From contig CAWHBK010000001.1 of the NCBI GenBank assembly GCA_963827605.1, forward strand, positions 1,240,001 through 1,304,000: a stretch of DNA of 64,000 nucleotides, read 5' to 3'. Positions 55,028 through 64,000 of this stretch are shown here, one piece after another. Under the pieces are notes generated by a model. The model did not search any database. It worked only from the letters and a program-made list of their open reading frames with translations, and was not told the origin of the DNA. Numbering within the stretch: position 1 is the stretch's first letter; each line of letters begins with the position of its first letter. Origin of the DNA: DSYU01 sp963827605 (GTDB lineage Bacteria; Chloroflexota; Anaerolineae; Anaerolineales; Anaerolineaceae). A program made the translations under genes and the position numbers.

Positions 55028-55072
55028 AAACGAGCTGCTTGCAGAGAAAAATTCTCCGCAAGCAGCTCGTTT
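55028..55072. terminator. 21-bp bidirectional terminator
   Basis: 55028-55048 and 55052-55072 are complementary with one mismatch. It has T and A runs on both sides and sits between convergent genes. Confidence 0.8.
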
Positions 55073-55622
55073 ATTTTCCGTGCTTGAAGAGGTCCGGCCG
55101 GCGGTCCAACAGGTAAAGGACTACGCCGCACGCCCCCAGCACAGGGATTGAAAAGCCGATCCAGAATAAACCCCAATCGGGAGTAAAACCATTCTTTTTC
55201 TTCGCGGCTGTGGAAGTCAGGGTCGACCGGGGGGGTCTTTTCGTTACCGTCAAGGTTTGGTAAGGCGTAATGGTGGGACCACCTGTTTCCGTAACCTGCG
55301 GAGTAGTCAGCGCGTTGCGCATCTCCGCATCTTCCGTGCGGAAAACGTCCGCCGGCAGTGTACTTGTTTCGGTTGGCGTTTGTTCAATGGTCGGTTCAAT
55401 ATCCGTGGGATTCACAAAGGGCGATCCATCTGGAACAGGTGTGGCATCTACGGGGCCATCATATCCTACGTCCGTGGGGGTGGGTGCTTCGGTGTCTATC
55501 GACCCTTCATACCCTGGTGTACCATACCCCGGGGGATCATCTTGAAACACCGGCGCTGCCCGCACATTACCACCATCCGGGAGGCCGAATACGAAGATCA
55601 GCAAGCCAACCAGGCTTGCCAA
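55071..55622 (-). CDS. Secreted Pro/Thr-rich protein with C-terminal anchor
   Basis: About 183 residues: a signal-peptide-like N-terminus (LVGLLIFVFGLP), a low-complexity Pro/Thr/Asp/Gly region and a C-terminal membrane helix (LFWIGFSIPVLGACGVVLYLL) with a basic tail. In the frame shown, the only start is TTG at 55622. An ATG lies just upstream in another frame, and deleting one G of CGCGTTGG would give MRLASLVGLL, so the annotated 5' end may be affected by a one-base error. Function unknown. Confidence 0.55.
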   Translation of the reverse strand: MASLVGLLIFVFGLPDGGNVRAAPVFQDDPPGYGTPGYEGSIDTEAPTPTDVGYDGPVDATPVPDGSPFVNPTDIEPTIEQTPTETSTLPADVFRTEDAEMRNALTTPQVTETGGPTITPYQTLTVTKRPPRSTLTSTAAKKKNGFTPDWGLFWIGFSIPVLGACGVVLYLLDRRPDLFKHGK

Positions 55623-55769
55623 CGCGCATGCCCGAAATCATAAATACAAACCTGGCTGAGAACAATTTTTTCGTATGTTCCTTAAGTGATGGTTTCATTT
55701 TGCTTTTTACAAAGCAGTTTTCCAGGAATAGGAAGGTTTCTTCTTCCATTTTACCAGAGACTCCAAGGG

Positions 55770-55775
55770 TATAAT
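55770..55775 (+). promoter_or_regulatory. -10 box TATAAT before the alpha/beta hydrolase
   Basis: TATAAT lies 39 bases before the ATG at 55815. No strong -35 is seen. Confidence 0.4.
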
Positions 55776-55814
55776 ATAAATGCGCGGTAATTAACCCATT
55801 TATGGAGGAAAACC

Positions 55815-56837
55815 ATGCCAAAACGACGCTCCCGCATGATCCAACCTGAAGAATCTGTTTCATCTTTTGGTGAAGGCGTCAAAGGGTTAGCAAGGTTTTC
55901 ACTCGCGGTCGCTGGCGGTTGGATGCTCTACAGCCATTACGGCATCGACCATAACGTCACCTTGCCAGATGCGCTGCCGGGTGAACGCAGAACCTTTTCA
56001 AGCCGGGACGCCGGCCAATTGAGCTATTACCGTAATCAGCCCGGGATGGCCGGCCGGCCGCTGGTGCTCATCCATAGCATCAATGCTGCTGCCAGTGCTT
56101 ATGAGATGCGCCCATTGTACCTGCATTACCGCACGCACCGCCCCGTATTTGCCCTGGATTGGCCGGGCTTTGGCTTTTCAGAACGTTCCAAACGAGTTTA
56201 TTCACCGGGCGTGTACGAAACTGCACTGCTTGATTTTTTAGAAACCCAGGTAGGGGAACCAGCCGATGTGGTAGCGCTTTCACTTGGCTGCGAATTTGTC
56301 GCCCGCGCCGCGCTTATCCGGCCTGACCTTTTCCAATCGATCACGATGATTTCGCCAACCGGGTTTCGCCTGGCAAACAATGATCGTGGTTCACAAAAGG
56401 CCGGACGCAGCGGTCTTGGTAACCTGCTCCACCCGGCGTTTGCCTTTCCCGTCTGGGCGCGGCCTTTTTATGATCTGCTCGCCACCCGAACCAGCATCCA
56501 ATACTTTCTTCAGAAGAGTTTTATCGGCGAGGTGCCTCAAGACCTGGTTGAATACGACTATGCTGCCGCTCACCAGCCCGGCGCTGAACATGCCCCCTTG
56601 TACTTTATCAGTGGCAAGCTCTTTACACCCAGGATCCGCGAGATCGTTTATCAAAAACTGCAAATCCCCACCCTGGTCCTGTATGATCGCGATAACTTTA
56701 CCAGCTTTGAAATGCTGCCTGATTTACTGACCAAAAACGCAGCCTGGCAGGCGGTGCGCCTGGTGCCCACGCTCGGAATGCCGCATTTTGAGCGCATTGA
56801 AGACACCGCTAGCGTTCTCAACTCGTTCTGGAAATAA
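55815..56837 (+). CDS. Alpha/beta hydrolase
   Basis: 340 residues. The nucleophile elbow is VVALSLGCEF (Ser) and the oxyanion strand is LVLIHSINAAAS. ALDWPGFGFSERS is the strand 4 region. A late Asp (LVLYDRDN) and His (LGMPHFERI) complete the triad. There is a hydrophobic stretch near residues 27-45 which could be a membrane anchor. It may be an esterase, peptidase or dehalogenase; this is not resolvable here. The ribosome site GGAGGAAAACC precedes the ATG. Confidence 0.8.
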   Translation: MPKRRSRMIQPEESVSSFGEGVKGLARFSLAVAGGWMLYSHYGIDHNVTLPDALPGERRTFSSRDAGQLSYYRNQPGMAGRPLVLIHSINAAASAYEMRPLYLHYRTHRPVFALDWPGFGFSERSKRVYSPGVYETALLDFLETQVGEPADVVALSLGCEFVARAALIRPDLFQSITMISPTGFRLANNDRGSQKAGRSGLGNLLHPAFAFPVWARPFYDLLATRTSIQYFLQKSFIGEVPQDLVEYDYAAAHQPGAEHAPLYFISGKLFTPRIREIVYQKLQIPTLVLYDRDNFTSFEMLPDLLTKNAAWQAVRLVPTLGMPHFERIEDTASVLNSFWK

Positions 56838-56911
56838 GCACAGGCTCGCGAGCGCTGCTTTGCAGCCCCTGCGAGCCTATGCATAACCGGATACCGAAAG
56901 CGCAATCGGTT

Positions 56912-57775
56912 TTACTGCGCCCAATCCTCAGGGATATGGAAGTCTGGATCTTCCTCGTAGATTGCCCGCAGCTCGGCGAAACCGTCATTGCCGGACAGGG
57001 TAAGCGCGGCGATGTGGTCAAACAAGGCCGCCTGCTGCGGGGTAAACTCGGCCACCGGCGTCTTTGTCCAACCCCAATCATCCCAGGGAAGCACTTCAAC
57101 ATTGTTCAAGGCCAGCAAGTCGCGCAGCAAATTCCCCTTTATAAAATCCCAACCCTTGTATTCGAAGATGCCGAAGTCATCCGGATTGGTCTCTCCATGC
57201 CGGCACAATTGCCAGGCTTCCCCTGCCAGAACGAATGCGCCTTTTGGCATATCCAACGGGTCAAATTGGATGCCCAGCACCTTCCGCTGGAGGGCGTCTA
57301 ACTGCGCATCCACCTGGACCCAGCGCGCTTGCGCGGCATGCCAGTACTCGGTCATCCAATGATCCTCATAATGTCCAGGCATGAAGTACGAGCCAAAACC
57401 GCACCGCGCGCGGGCCGGGATGCCCTGTACTTTCAACATGGCAGCCAGCAGAAGCGAAAAATCCCGGCAGTTACCTACCAGGCGTAACTCAGGCGGGCGC
57501 GCCTCGCTTATGGGGCGGGCGTCGATTTCCAGCAGCCGCCGCAGCTGCTGGCGCGCCGGGCGGATCTGCACTTCAGCCTTGCGCTCTTCGCTGAGTTGAA
57601 CGCCGTAGCGTTCGGCCCAAAAGATGTGCAGCACCAGGCCCTGTAATATCTCCACCAGGGAAGGCACGTCATTGGGCAGCGCGCTAAACAGCGGGGCATA
57701 CTCCCCGGCAGTGCTCATAACACCCGGCTGGGCGTAGTATCTGAGGATCGCATCTCGTTTTTCCGCTACAGTCAT
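56912..57775 (-). CDS. Transglutaminase-like protein
   Basis: 287 residues. The catalytic Cys is in VGNCRDFSLLLAAMLKVQGI, His is in HYEDHWMTEYWHA and Asp in WVQVDAQLDA, the standard Cys-His-Asp order of the transglutaminase-like (papain-like) fold. No signal peptide, so cytoplasmic. The ATG at 57775 has GGAGGTAACA just upstream; the longer reading to 57859 is less likely. It could be a protease, amidase or glutaminase. Confidence 0.75.
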   Translation of the reverse strand: MTVAEKRDAILRYYAQPGVMSTAGEYAPLFSALPNDVPSLVEILQGLVLHIFWAERYGVQLSEERKAEVQIRPARQQLRRLLEIDARPISEARPPELRLVGNCRDFSLLLAAMLKVQGIPARARCGFGSYFMPGHYEDHWMTEYWHAAQARWVQVDAQLDALQRKVLGIQFDPLDMPKGAFVLAGEAWQLCRHGETNPDDFGIFEYKGWDFIKGNLLRDLLALNNVEVLPWDDWGWTKTPVAEFTPQQAALFDHIAALTLSGNDGFAELRAIYEEDPDFHIPEDWAQ

Positions 57776-58044
57776 TGTTACCTCCGCTAATATTAATGGA
57801 TCAAAACCATTTCCCCGTGACACCCGAGGCGGCTCGGAAACGTCTATCCCAATGTACACTCTCCTCTTAGTGGAGAGTCAAGCGGATGGGGCAGTAAATC
57901 TTGATAAAAGCTAAATGAATCCACCCACCAACTTGACTATAATCAAATTAAAACGGCAGCCTGGATAAGGAGGAAAAGTCTGCCGGTACTATCGAAAAAC
58001 CTTTTCGTATCCATCGATTTTGGGGGAAGAGAAGGAAAATCGTT

Positions 58045-59154
58045 ATGAATATTAAAGGCATCTGGACAATCATTCGGGAAACATTCCAGGACTGGAGCGA
58101 AGATAAAGCTCCCCGGCTGGCCGCTGCACTCTCATACTATACTGTTTTCTCGCTGGCGCCTCTGCTGGTGCTGGTGATCGCCATTGCCGGTTTCGTCATT
58201 GGCAGCGACACGACCATCCGCAACAGCCTTATCCAAGAGATCCAGGGCATGATTGGCGCGCAGGGTGCCAAGGCCGTCGAAGAGTTGATCGTCAATACCA
58301 GCCAACCGCGGAATGGTATTGTTGCCACAGTGATCGGCGTGGTTACCCTGCTGTTTGGCGCTACTGGCGTTTTTGGCCAGCTTCAGGATGCGCTAAACAC
58401 CATCTGGGAGGTAGAACCCAAAAAAGGGCGTGGGATCAAAGGCGTTCTCAAAGACCGTTTCATGTCGTTTACCCTGGTGCTGGGAACCAGCTTCTTACTG
58501 CTGGTTTCCCTGGTAATCAGCACCTTCCTATCGGTGTTAAACACCTATTTCACCAATCTGCTGGGTGGGGTAGGGATTCTGGCGCAAATCATCAACTTTG
58601 TCGTTTCGATCGGCGTAATTACTTTAATCTTTGCCATGATCTTTAAAATATTGCCGGACGCCAAGGTAGCCTGGAGTGACGTATGGATTGGCGCCCTGGT
58701 GACGGCCCTGCTCTTTACGATTGGGAGAAACCTGCTGGGTATTTACCTTACCCGGAGTACCACTACCTCAGCCTACGGCGCGGCTGGGTCACTGGTGGTC
58801 CTGTTGCTCTGGGTTTATTACTCGGCTCAAATCCTGTTTTTGGGGGCCGAATTTACCCAGGTGTATGCCCGCAATACCCGCACGAATATTGAGCCTACTG
58901 AAAACGCCCGTCCTCTTACGGAAACCGAGCGCGTTCAGCAGGGCGCTCCGCGCCGCCAACAGCCGGTATCGAGTATTCAGCGGGATATGGTGCCGGTAAC
59001 GGGACAGCCTCAAATCCATGCAAAAATAGAAGAAGGCGGTTCGCGCGTGCGCTACGAACCGCCCAATCCCAACACCGTGATACCCGTAATTGCTGCCGGC
59101 ACGCTGGCCAGCATCTATACCATTAGCCGCATCGTCCGCAAGCTGATTTTATAG
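58045..59154 (+). CDS. YihY/virulence factor BrkB-family membrane protein
   Basis: 369 residues with about six membrane helices in residues 25-275. Family signatures: DKAPRLAAALSYYTVFSLAP at the N-terminus, LFGATGVFGQLQDALNTIW, and YGAAGSLVVLLLWVYYSAQI followed by FLGAEFTQVYA. The C-terminal 90 residues are hydrophilic, and a last helix-like stretch is at the end. Its role is unproven in the family (RNase BN was an earlier mis-assignment). A TATAAT at 57938-57943 is a possible -10 box. Confidence 0.88.
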   Translation: MNIKGIWTIIRETFQDWSEDKAPRLAAALSYYTVFSLAPLLVLVIAIAGFVIGSDTTIRNSLIQEIQGMIGAQGAKAVEELIVNTSQPRNGIVATVIGVVTLLFGATGVFGQLQDALNTIWEVEPKKGRGIKGVLKDRFMSFTLVLGTSFLLLVSLVISTFLSVLNTYFTNLLGGVGILAQIINFVVSIGVITLIFAMIFKILPDAKVAWSDVWIGALVTALLFTIGRNLLGIYLTRSTTTSAYGAAGSLVVLLLWVYYSAQILFLGAEFTQVYARNTRTNIEPTENARPLTETERVQQGAPRRQQPVSSIQRDMVPVTGQPQIHAKIEEGGSRVRYEPPNPNTVIPVIAAGTLASIYTISRIVRKLIL

Positions 59155-59799
59155 TAAACCAGATAACCATCCTTCCCGGATGGAAATTTCGATCGCCTGC
59201 TGCCGGGACCGCGCCCCGATCTTTTGCAGCAGGCTTTCGATTACCTCTTTGCAATCGGTAACACTTATACCAATCTTTTGAGCAATCACTGCATCTGAAG
59301 CGTTCGCAGCCAACAAACGTAAAATCACAGTATCGCTCATGGTTATCAGGACTGATTTTAAAGGGGCATCCTGCATTTTTTCCAGTTTCTTGCGTACCTG
59401 CGGGCTCACCCAGCCCTTTTGACCATGAGCAACCCCCCGGACAGCCTCGATGATTTTCCCCGGCGCCTCACCCTTCACCAGATAACCCGAAACGCCGGTA
59501 TCCAATAAGGCGCGAATATATTCCCGGTCATCATAAGCGCTCAATATCAAGATGCGCACTTTAATGCCCATTTCTTGAAGCCGCCGCGCTACCTCAATCC
59601 CATCCATCACTGGCATTTCGATATCCAGCAGCAAAACGTCTGGCTGCAGCTCTTCAACAGAATGGATCGCCTCCAGCCCATCCGACGCCTCACCAATAAC
59701 CTCTAGATCCGGCGCACGATTTATAAGACGCTTTAATCCCTGGCGGACCACGGCATGGTCATCGGCCAGCACGACTTTTGTCGGTGCTTCTCTGCTCAT
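59149..59799 (-). CDS. NarL-type response regulator with unusual output domain
   Basis: 216 residues. Receiver domain: the acidic pair in VVLADDHAVVRQGL, phospho-acceptor Asp in VLLLDIEMPVMDG and Lys in YLVKGEAPG. The C-terminus resembles LuxR helix-turn-helix, but key positions are altered (MSDTVILRLLAANASD where LTPRE is common; ISVTDCKEVIESLLQKIGA for the recognition helix). It may bind DNA differently or not at all. No histidine kinase is adjacent. The start at 59799 begins the conserved receiver. Confidence 0.8.
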   Translation of the reverse strand: MSREAPTKVVLADDHAVVRQGLKRLINRAPDLEVIGEASDGLEAIHSVEELQPDVLLLDIEMPVMDGIEVARRLQEMGIKVRILILSAYDDREYIRALLDTGVSGYLVKGEAPGKIIEAVRGVAHGQKGWVSPQVRKKLEKMQDAPLKSVLITMSDTVILRLLAANASDAVIAQKIGISVTDCKEVIESLLQKIGARSRQQAIEISIREGWLSGLL

Positions 59800-59978
59800 T
59801 GTTCTCCGTTGCCCTTCCAATTGTTCCGTGACTGTCCTAACCATTTTCTCTTCCCCCCCCGACAGTTTTCCAACAGTTTTTCACAATCTCTCCAATTGCT
59901 TTGCTTTTCGCAAACGCCACACGAAAAACCTGGTTACTTGAGATGAAATTTCTTATCACGAATATAAAATGGTTTTGA

Positions 59979-60029
59979 AAAGCACAGCAGACTGGAAAAC
60001 CGCTTCCACGGCCCGGTCTGCTGCGCTTT
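59979..60029. terminator. 17-bp terminator downstream of the GlsB-like gene
   Basis: 59979-59995 and 60013-60029 pair with two mismatches, with TTTTTT on the right and TTTT on the minus-strand side. On the minus strand it follows the 60101 gene. Confidence 0.6.
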
Positions 60030-60100
60030 TTTGCTTACACTTCACACCGATAAAGTCGCAGTGCACATTTACCAACCCGTGCGAATGACCGTTCTTGCCG

Positions 60101-60361
60101 CTAAACACGCGCTCCCCGCAGCGCCCTGGCTATGGCAATCAGAATTACTGACCCTAAGAATGCTACGATGATCGTGGTAATATCGATGCCCGTGAGCGGA
60201 TCAGGAACCCCAAAAAGCGCCGTGGCTATAAAACCACCTAAGAGGGCGCCCACGATGCCAACAATGATGTCACCCAGCACACCAAAGCCAGAACCGCGCA
60301 TCAACTCTCCGGCTAACCAGCCGGCGATCAGACCAACAATAATCCAGGAAAGAATACCCAT
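60101..60361 (-). CDS. GlsB/YeaQ/YmgE-like stress membrane protein
   Basis: 86 residues, three hydrophobic helices: GILSWIIVGLIAGWLAGELM, then FGVLGDIIVGIVGALLGGFI and IVAFLGSVILIAIAR. This Gly-rich pattern is diagnostic of the transglycosylase-associated/YeaQ family. The family is stress-induced, and the function is not settled. The ATG at 60361 has AGGACAA upstream. Confidence 0.88.
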   Translation of the reverse strand: MGILSWIIVGLIAGWLAGELMRGSGFGVLGDIIVGIVGALLGGFIATALFGVPDPLTGIDITTIIVAFLGSVILIAIARALRGARV

Positions 60362-60579
60362 ATTTGTCCTCCAAATATTCGCCACGAACCGGAAACTACC
60401 GGTAATCTTTGTCTTTTACTTTATCGTACTAAATTTGCATCACTTCATTAAATGCATGTGACACAGCTAATATCAATATAAAAAAGTTTCGGTGTAGCGA
60501 CAATTCGGGTGGCTCCTATCGGGTCAGTAGGGAAATTCCTATTAAAAACCCAATTCTATCAAACCAATTTAAAATCAAA

Positions 60580-60607
60580 GGGACGAACACCATTGGGCGT
60601 TCGTCCC
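60580..60607 (-). terminator. 9-bp hairpin after the second response regulator
   Basis: GGGACGAAC at 60580-60588 and its complement at 60599-60607. On the minus strand it is followed by TTTGATTTTAAATT. It lies in a 319-base gap (60362-60680) that otherwise shows nothing. Confidence 0.65.
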
Positions 60608-60680
60608 AAACTTATTTTTCAATACCGGTTGTACTGGATTGTACTTCTATACTCCAGGGGTACATATATGCGTCAGGCGC

Positions 60681-61314
60681 TTACACCAACCCCTCTCGCA
60701 CGGCGTATACCGCCGCTTCTACCCGAGAAGTTACTTCCAGCTTGGTGAAGATCGCATAGAGGTACTTCTCGACCGTCTTTTCGCTGATCCCCAATAGGAC
60801 GCCGATGTTCTGGTTGGTCTTCCCTTCGACGACCAGGCGCAGAACATCCATTTCTCGTGGAGTCAGTTTGATCTCACCGACCTCATCCCCGCGCATCCAG
60901 GAAACCATTTGCGCGGCAATTTTGCGGCTGACCCAACCCTGCTCGCCATGGGCCACGCCGCGGACTGCATCAACAATCGTTTCCGGCGCCTCTTCCTTTA
61001 CCAGATATCCGGACGCCCCCGACTTCAAGCAGTTCTCGGATATACAACGGATCATCGTGCGCGCTCAACACCAGAATTTTGACGGGTGAACCGCCTTGTT
61101 TCAGTTGTTGAGCAACCTCAATCCCTTTTACATCCGGCAGTTCCATATCCAACAAAAGAATATCGGGATTCAATTCTTCTACCAGGCGAAGCGCTTCGCC
61201 ACCCGTAGAAGCTTCGCCAACTACGGAAATATCAACAGCCCGCTCGAGCAGATTGCGGATTCCACTTCGTACAACCGGATGATCGTCAGCCAATACGACG
61301 CGGATAGGGCTCAT
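60681..61314 (-). pseudogene. NarL-type response regulator, frame-broken once
   Basis: Receiver plus LuxR-type DNA-binding domain. Receiver: VLADDHPVVRSGI and ILLLDMELPDVKG with Asp as phospho-acceptor. The frame changes at about 61025; deleting one A of CTTGAAGTC gives RELLKSGASGYLVKEEAP. The output domain is typical: LTPREMDVLRLVVEGKTNQN and GISEKTVEKYLYAIFTKL. It is a paralogue of the 59149 gene, with a canonical helix-turn-helix. No cognate kinase is adjacent. Confidence 0.82.
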
Positions 61315-61552
61315 AGGATTACCTTCTTCATTCCTTGGGACATGAGCATGCCCTTAATGTTAGCTTCTTTTTTTATACCAGATCACGTTGAAAATAGCAA
61401 ATCAAAGCCGAGCCTTCTTTATGCAGAATGGCCATCGAAATGTTGTGAACATACTTGCCCCACGACAACATTCATTCTTTCATTTTATATTTCTCGCCGT
61501 TCTTTTGCAACCTTAGAAGCATCAAGGTTCGCTCAAGATCCACGAGCCGGTT

Positions 61553-62944
61553 CATTGCTCAGGCACAAGCAAGGCTTCGGCCGCGGTTAGCTGCGCCCGA
61601 ACGGCCTGCTCCGCGGTGCCGCCGGGAACCGAACGCCGGTTGACCGATGCCAGGAAATCAAACACCGCGGCCAATCTCGCCAGAAAATACCGGGCTGATA
61701 TCCTGCAGTTCAGACAACGGCAGCTGATCGATCGGTATTCCCAGCGACTTGCGCCCGGCGAACCACCTGCCCAACCAGACCGTGCGCCTCGCGGAATGGC
61801 ATACCCCGCTGTACCAGGTAATCGGCCAGGTCGGTTGCCAGCATGGCCGGGTCAAGCGCCTGGCGCATGCGTCTCTGGGTGAACTTGCAGCGTGCGCAGC
61901 AGCCCGCTCATCACCGGCAGCATCAAGCCCAGCGTATCGGCTGCCTCAAACACCGGCTGCTTATCTTCCTGCAAATCTTTATCATACGCGGATGGCAGCC
62001 CTTTCAACGTCGCCAGCAGGCCGGCCAAACGGCCAATCAATGGTGCCGCTTTTCCCGCGCGTCAGTTCAAGCGTATCGGGGTTCTTCTTCTGCGGCATCA
62101 GGCTCGAGCCGGTGGAATAGGTCATCTGATAGCTCGATAAAGCCAAACTCCGCCGAAGAAAAAATGATCAGCATTTCGGACAAGGCGGGAAAGATGCACC
62201 CCAACCAGCGCAGCGACAAACAGGAACTCCGCGGCAAAATCGCGGTCGGAGACCGCATCCAGGCTGTTTGGCGAAATCGAGCGAAAAGCCCAGGCTCTCG
62301 GCCAGCAATGCCCGGTCAACCGGGAAAGGCGTGCCGGCCAGCGCGCCAGCGCCCAACGGCAGCACCGACAGCGCGCGCGCGAGCCTGCGCCAGCCGCTCG
62401 CGGTCGCGGACCAGCGGCCAGAAGTGCGCCAGCCACCAGTGGCTGAGCAAAATGGGCTGAGCGCGCTGCAGATGGGTATACCCGGGCATCAGAATGCCCA
62501 GATCGCGTTCGGCGCGCTCCACCAGCGCGGCCTGCACCTCACTTAGCAGCGCATCTACATGTTCCGATCTGCTTCCAGCAGCCACAGGCGGAAATCGGTG
62601 GCCACCTGGTCGTTGCGGCTGCGCCCGGTGTGCAGCTTGCCGCCCACCGGGCCAATCAGCTCGGTCAGCCGGCGCTCGACCGCCGTGTGCACATCTTCAT
62701 CGCCTGGGGCAATCGCGAATGTCTCCGGCCTGCACCTCGGTCAAGCACCTCTTCCAGCCCGGCGCAAATCTGCCCGGCTTCTTCTTCCGTCAGCACGCCG
62801 GCCCGCGCCAGCGCTTTTGCCCAGGCCAGCGACCCGCGGATATCTACTTCCGCCAGGCGCCAATCAAAGGAGATGCGAGTTGTTTAATTGGGCCGCCAAT
62901 GCGACTCCAGGCCTTGCGGAAAAGCGCCCACCCCAAAGTTTCAT
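61553..62944 (-). pseudogene. argH: Argininosuccinate lyase, broken by about 12 single-base insertions
   Basis: ArgH cleaves argininosuccinate to arginine and fumarate. It starts MKLWGGRF and ends ALLVPEQ. The frame-by-frame reading recovers the whole family sequence, including SRNDQVATDF, HLQRAQPILL, the signature GSSLMPQKKNPD and the late LPLSELQDISPVF. About 12 frame changes occur, each removed by deleting one base (for example near 62878, 62740, 62716, 62370, 62268, 62186, 62127, 62048, 61869, 61745 and 61671). All catalytic residues remain. It begins 5 bases after the argG stop. Confidence 0.88.
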
Positions 62945-62949
62945 ATTAC

Positions 62950-64000
62950 TTAATCCCGCTTGAACTTCGAATAATCCGGCGTCTCCAGGTCTTCTGGTAC
63001 AGCGCCTTTGGGCTGGGTGGTCGACCAGGTCGCGCATGGCCTGCACTTTCAGCGGCAGGCCAAACAGGGTGATAAAGCCTTCCGCGTCGCTCTGATCATA
63101 GACACTGATCCTGGCCAAAGGTGGCGAAGTCTTCGCGGTAGAGGCTGAAGGGGCTCTTGCGGCCAACCGGGATCACATTGCCCTTGTAGAGCTTCAGGCG
63201 CACGGCGCCGGTGACGAACTCCTGCGTTTTGTCAAAGAAGGCATCCAGCGATTTGCGCAGGCGTGGTGAACCACTGCCCGTTGTAGACCAGCTCGGCATA
63301 GCGCTGGGCGACCACATCTTTATAATGCAGCGTCTCGCGGTCCAGGGTGATCGATTCCAGCTCGCGGTGCGCGGCCAGCAGGATCGTTCCGCCGGGCGTC
63401 TCATACACACCGTGCGATTTCATCCCCACCAGGCGGTTCTCCACCAGGTCTACCCGGCCAATGCCGTGCCTGCCGCCAATCTCGTTGAGCGCCTTCGACC
63501 AGAGTTGGCCGGGCGAGAGCGCCTTGCCGTTCAGTTTCACCGGGTAGCCGCACTCAAACTCCAGCTCAACCATTTCCGCCTGGTCAGGCGCAGCCTCGGG
63601 CGAAACAGACATCTGGAACATGGCCTCTTCCGGTTCCATCCAGGGATCTTCCAGATATGCCGCCTTCATGCGAGAGGTGCCACAGGTTGCGGTCGCGGCT
63701 GTAAATCGATTTGAGGGTGGAAGAAACCGGGATATTGTGCGCCGCGGCATATGCAAGCGCATCCTCGCGCGAGCGGATATCCCATTCGCGCCAGGGGGCA
63801 ATCACCTTGAGGCGCGGGTCGAGCGCCATGGCGGTCAGCTCAAAGCGCACCTGGTCGTTGCCTTTGCCGGTGCAGCCGTGCGCAATCGCATCCGCGCCTT
63901 CTTGCTGGGCAATCGCCACCAGGCGGCTGGCAATCAGCGGGCGGGCGACCGATGTGCCCAGCATGTACTTGCGCTCGTAAATCGCGCCCGAGCGCAGCAT
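62950..64000 (-). pseudogene. argG: Argininosuccinate synthase, partial and frame-broken
   Basis: ArgG joins citrulline and aspartate using ATP. The window holds about 350 codons; the 5' end (first 50 or so, including the ATP loop) is beyond position 64000. It reads SVARPLIASRLV, AHGCTGKGNDQVRFE, RDRNLWHLSHEGG, VDLVENRLVGMKSHGVYETPG, and ends SVYDQSDAEGFITLFGLP followed by LETPDYSKFKRD at a TAA (62950-62952). Frame changes near 63657, 63265, 63108 and 63014 are each repaired by deleting one base. Paired with argH, likely one operon. Confidence 0.88.

Noticed and set aside
58045..59154. Ribonuclease BN
   Set aside because: The YihY/BrkB family is a membrane protein; the RNase BN label is an old mis-assignment.
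61553..64000. Programmed frameshifting in argHG
   Set aside because: About 16 sites without a shared slippery motif or stimulatory structure; programmed shifts are single and conserved.
61553..64000. Several small novel genes in the argHG region (both strands)
   Set aside because: All fragments join into ArgH and ArgG when one base is removed per site; opposite-strand frames are shadows.

Overview
The window looks like a chromosomal segment of an Anaerolineae-like member of the Chloroflexota (inference). Supporting signs are the GC-rich, dense, mostly two-to-five-gene transcription units, the many lipoproteins and secreted proteins with Pro/Thr-rich linkers, a BTAD/NB-ARC/TPR regulator, a lipoprotein propeller, and a cobamide salvage (not de novo) operon. 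I see no rRNA, tRNA, CRISPR array, insertion sequence, integrase or phage gene.

Layout. 0-8 kb: two tandem double-domain GNAT acetyltransferases; a nicotinamidase and a NiaP-like transporter (NAD precursor salvage); an APH-family kinase divergent from a frame-broken nucleoside hydrolase; an MFS exporter. 8-11 kb: one A/T-richer NRPS-like protein (partial C, A, PCP, TE) whose TE has His at the usual nucleophile position. 11.5-25 kb: metabolic and redox genes, including SDR, two aldo/keto reductases, flavin reductase, nitroreductase, DEAD-box helicase, an AP-superfamily phosphodiesterase, a PHP protein and PPK2. 25-34 kb: a surface-glycan cluster with three GT9 and two other glycosyltransferases, an SDR, GmhB and HldE, which together indicate ADP-heptose synthesis. 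34-38.7 kb: a Rieske protein, then a minus-strand cobT-cobS-cbiR-cobU operon behind a cobalamin riboswitch and an intrinsic terminator. 38.7-52 kb: an rRNA methyltransferase, then a signalling block with a Cache-type histidine kinase, a receiver/PAS/degenerate-kinase partner, a Pro/Thr-rich membrane protein, a GGDEF protein, a SARP-type regulator and a propeller lipoprotein. 52-61 kb: biotin ligase, small proteins, lipoproteins, an alpha/beta hydrolase, a transglutaminase-like protein, a YihY/BrkB membrane protein, two NarL-type response regulators and a GlsB-like protein. 61.5-64 kb: argH and argG on the minus strand, argG running off the right edge.

A strong cross-cutting pattern is frame breakage. 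Eight recognisable genes are split, and every break I could resolve is repaired by deleting one base. About 16 such extra bases lie in argHG within roughly 2 kb, while the other six broken genes have one each. Conserved residues survive on both sides, so sequencing or assembly insertion errors are more likely than gene decay.
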